Shown here in pieces: positions 6,028-6,081 of a stretch of DNA of 6,081 nt (position 1 is its first letter; each line of letters begins with the position of its first letter). The translations under genes and the position numbers were made by a program. Under the pieces are notes generated by a model. That model had not been told where the DNA came from and searched no databases. It saw nothing but the letters and a program-made list of their open reading frames with translations. This stretch comes from Ruminococcaceae bacterium UBA4306 (GTDB lineage: Bacteria; Bacillota; Clostridia; Oscillospirales; Acutalibacteraceae): positions 1 to 6,081 of the forward strand of contig DGUQ01000186.1 in NCBI GenBank assembly GCA_002394725.1, read 5' to 3'.

Positions 6028-6081
6028 TGCCCCTCCCGAAACCTTTCCGAGATATTACATAATAACGCGAAGCAACTGCAA

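Noticed and set aside
6054..6081. Possible minus-strand promoter TTGCAG - 16 bp - TGTAAT
   Set aside because: The -35 is weak, the -10 lacks its key second A, and the window edge cuts off context. It is not strong enough to annotate.

Overview
The window holds a five-gene arginine biosynthesis cluster, all on the minus strand, in transcription order argC - argJ - argB - argD - argF. Together the products take N-acetylglutamate to citrulline. ArgB phosphorylates N-acetylglutamate, ArgC reduces the acyl phosphate to the semialdehyde, and ArgD transaminates it to N-acetylornithine. ArgJ moves the acetyl group back onto glutamate and releases ornithine, and ArgF carbamoylates ornithine to citrulline. 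No separate N-acetylglutamate synthase, carbamoyl-phosphate synthase, argG or argH lies in the window. All five genes look intact, with full-length products and family catalytic motifs. Starts were chosen by Shine-Dalgarno position: argC 5884, argJ 4766, argB 3294, argD 2316, argF 998.

The source is probably a fairly GC-rich member of the Clostridia, perhaps an Oscillospiraceae/Ruminococcaceae-like gut bacterium. This is inferred from strong AGGAG-type ribosome sites, the argCJBDF order, the short 'type 2' ArgC, the arginine-sensitive type of ArgB, and the style of the intergenic repeats. It could not be tested by a database search.

The unusual part is between the genes. Each of the four gaps inside the cluster is almost filled by a different inverted-repeat element. 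argD/argF holds a 138-bp element with perfect 25-bp inverted ends (1019-1156). argB/argD holds a row of short hairpins (2332-2420). argJ/argB holds a 202-bp element with 13-bp inverted ends and internal hairpins (3325-3526). argC/argJ holds a 166-bp near-palindrome flanked by TA (4793-4958). A second copy of the left half of the 202-bp element lies upstream of argC (5919-6027). The two copies differ mainly in loops and at positions where pairing is kept. None of the elements encodes a convincing protein, so they look like non-autonomous (MITE- or REP/BIME-like) repeats that were tolerated in, or selected for, the untranslated gaps of one transcription unit.

The region upstream of argC (5885-6081) holds the argC ribosome site, the repeat copy, a 9-bp direct repeat and a small AT-rich dyad near the window edge. 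No confident promoter or ARG box was found. Long plus-strand open frames opposite argF, argD, argJ and argC are judged to be shadows.
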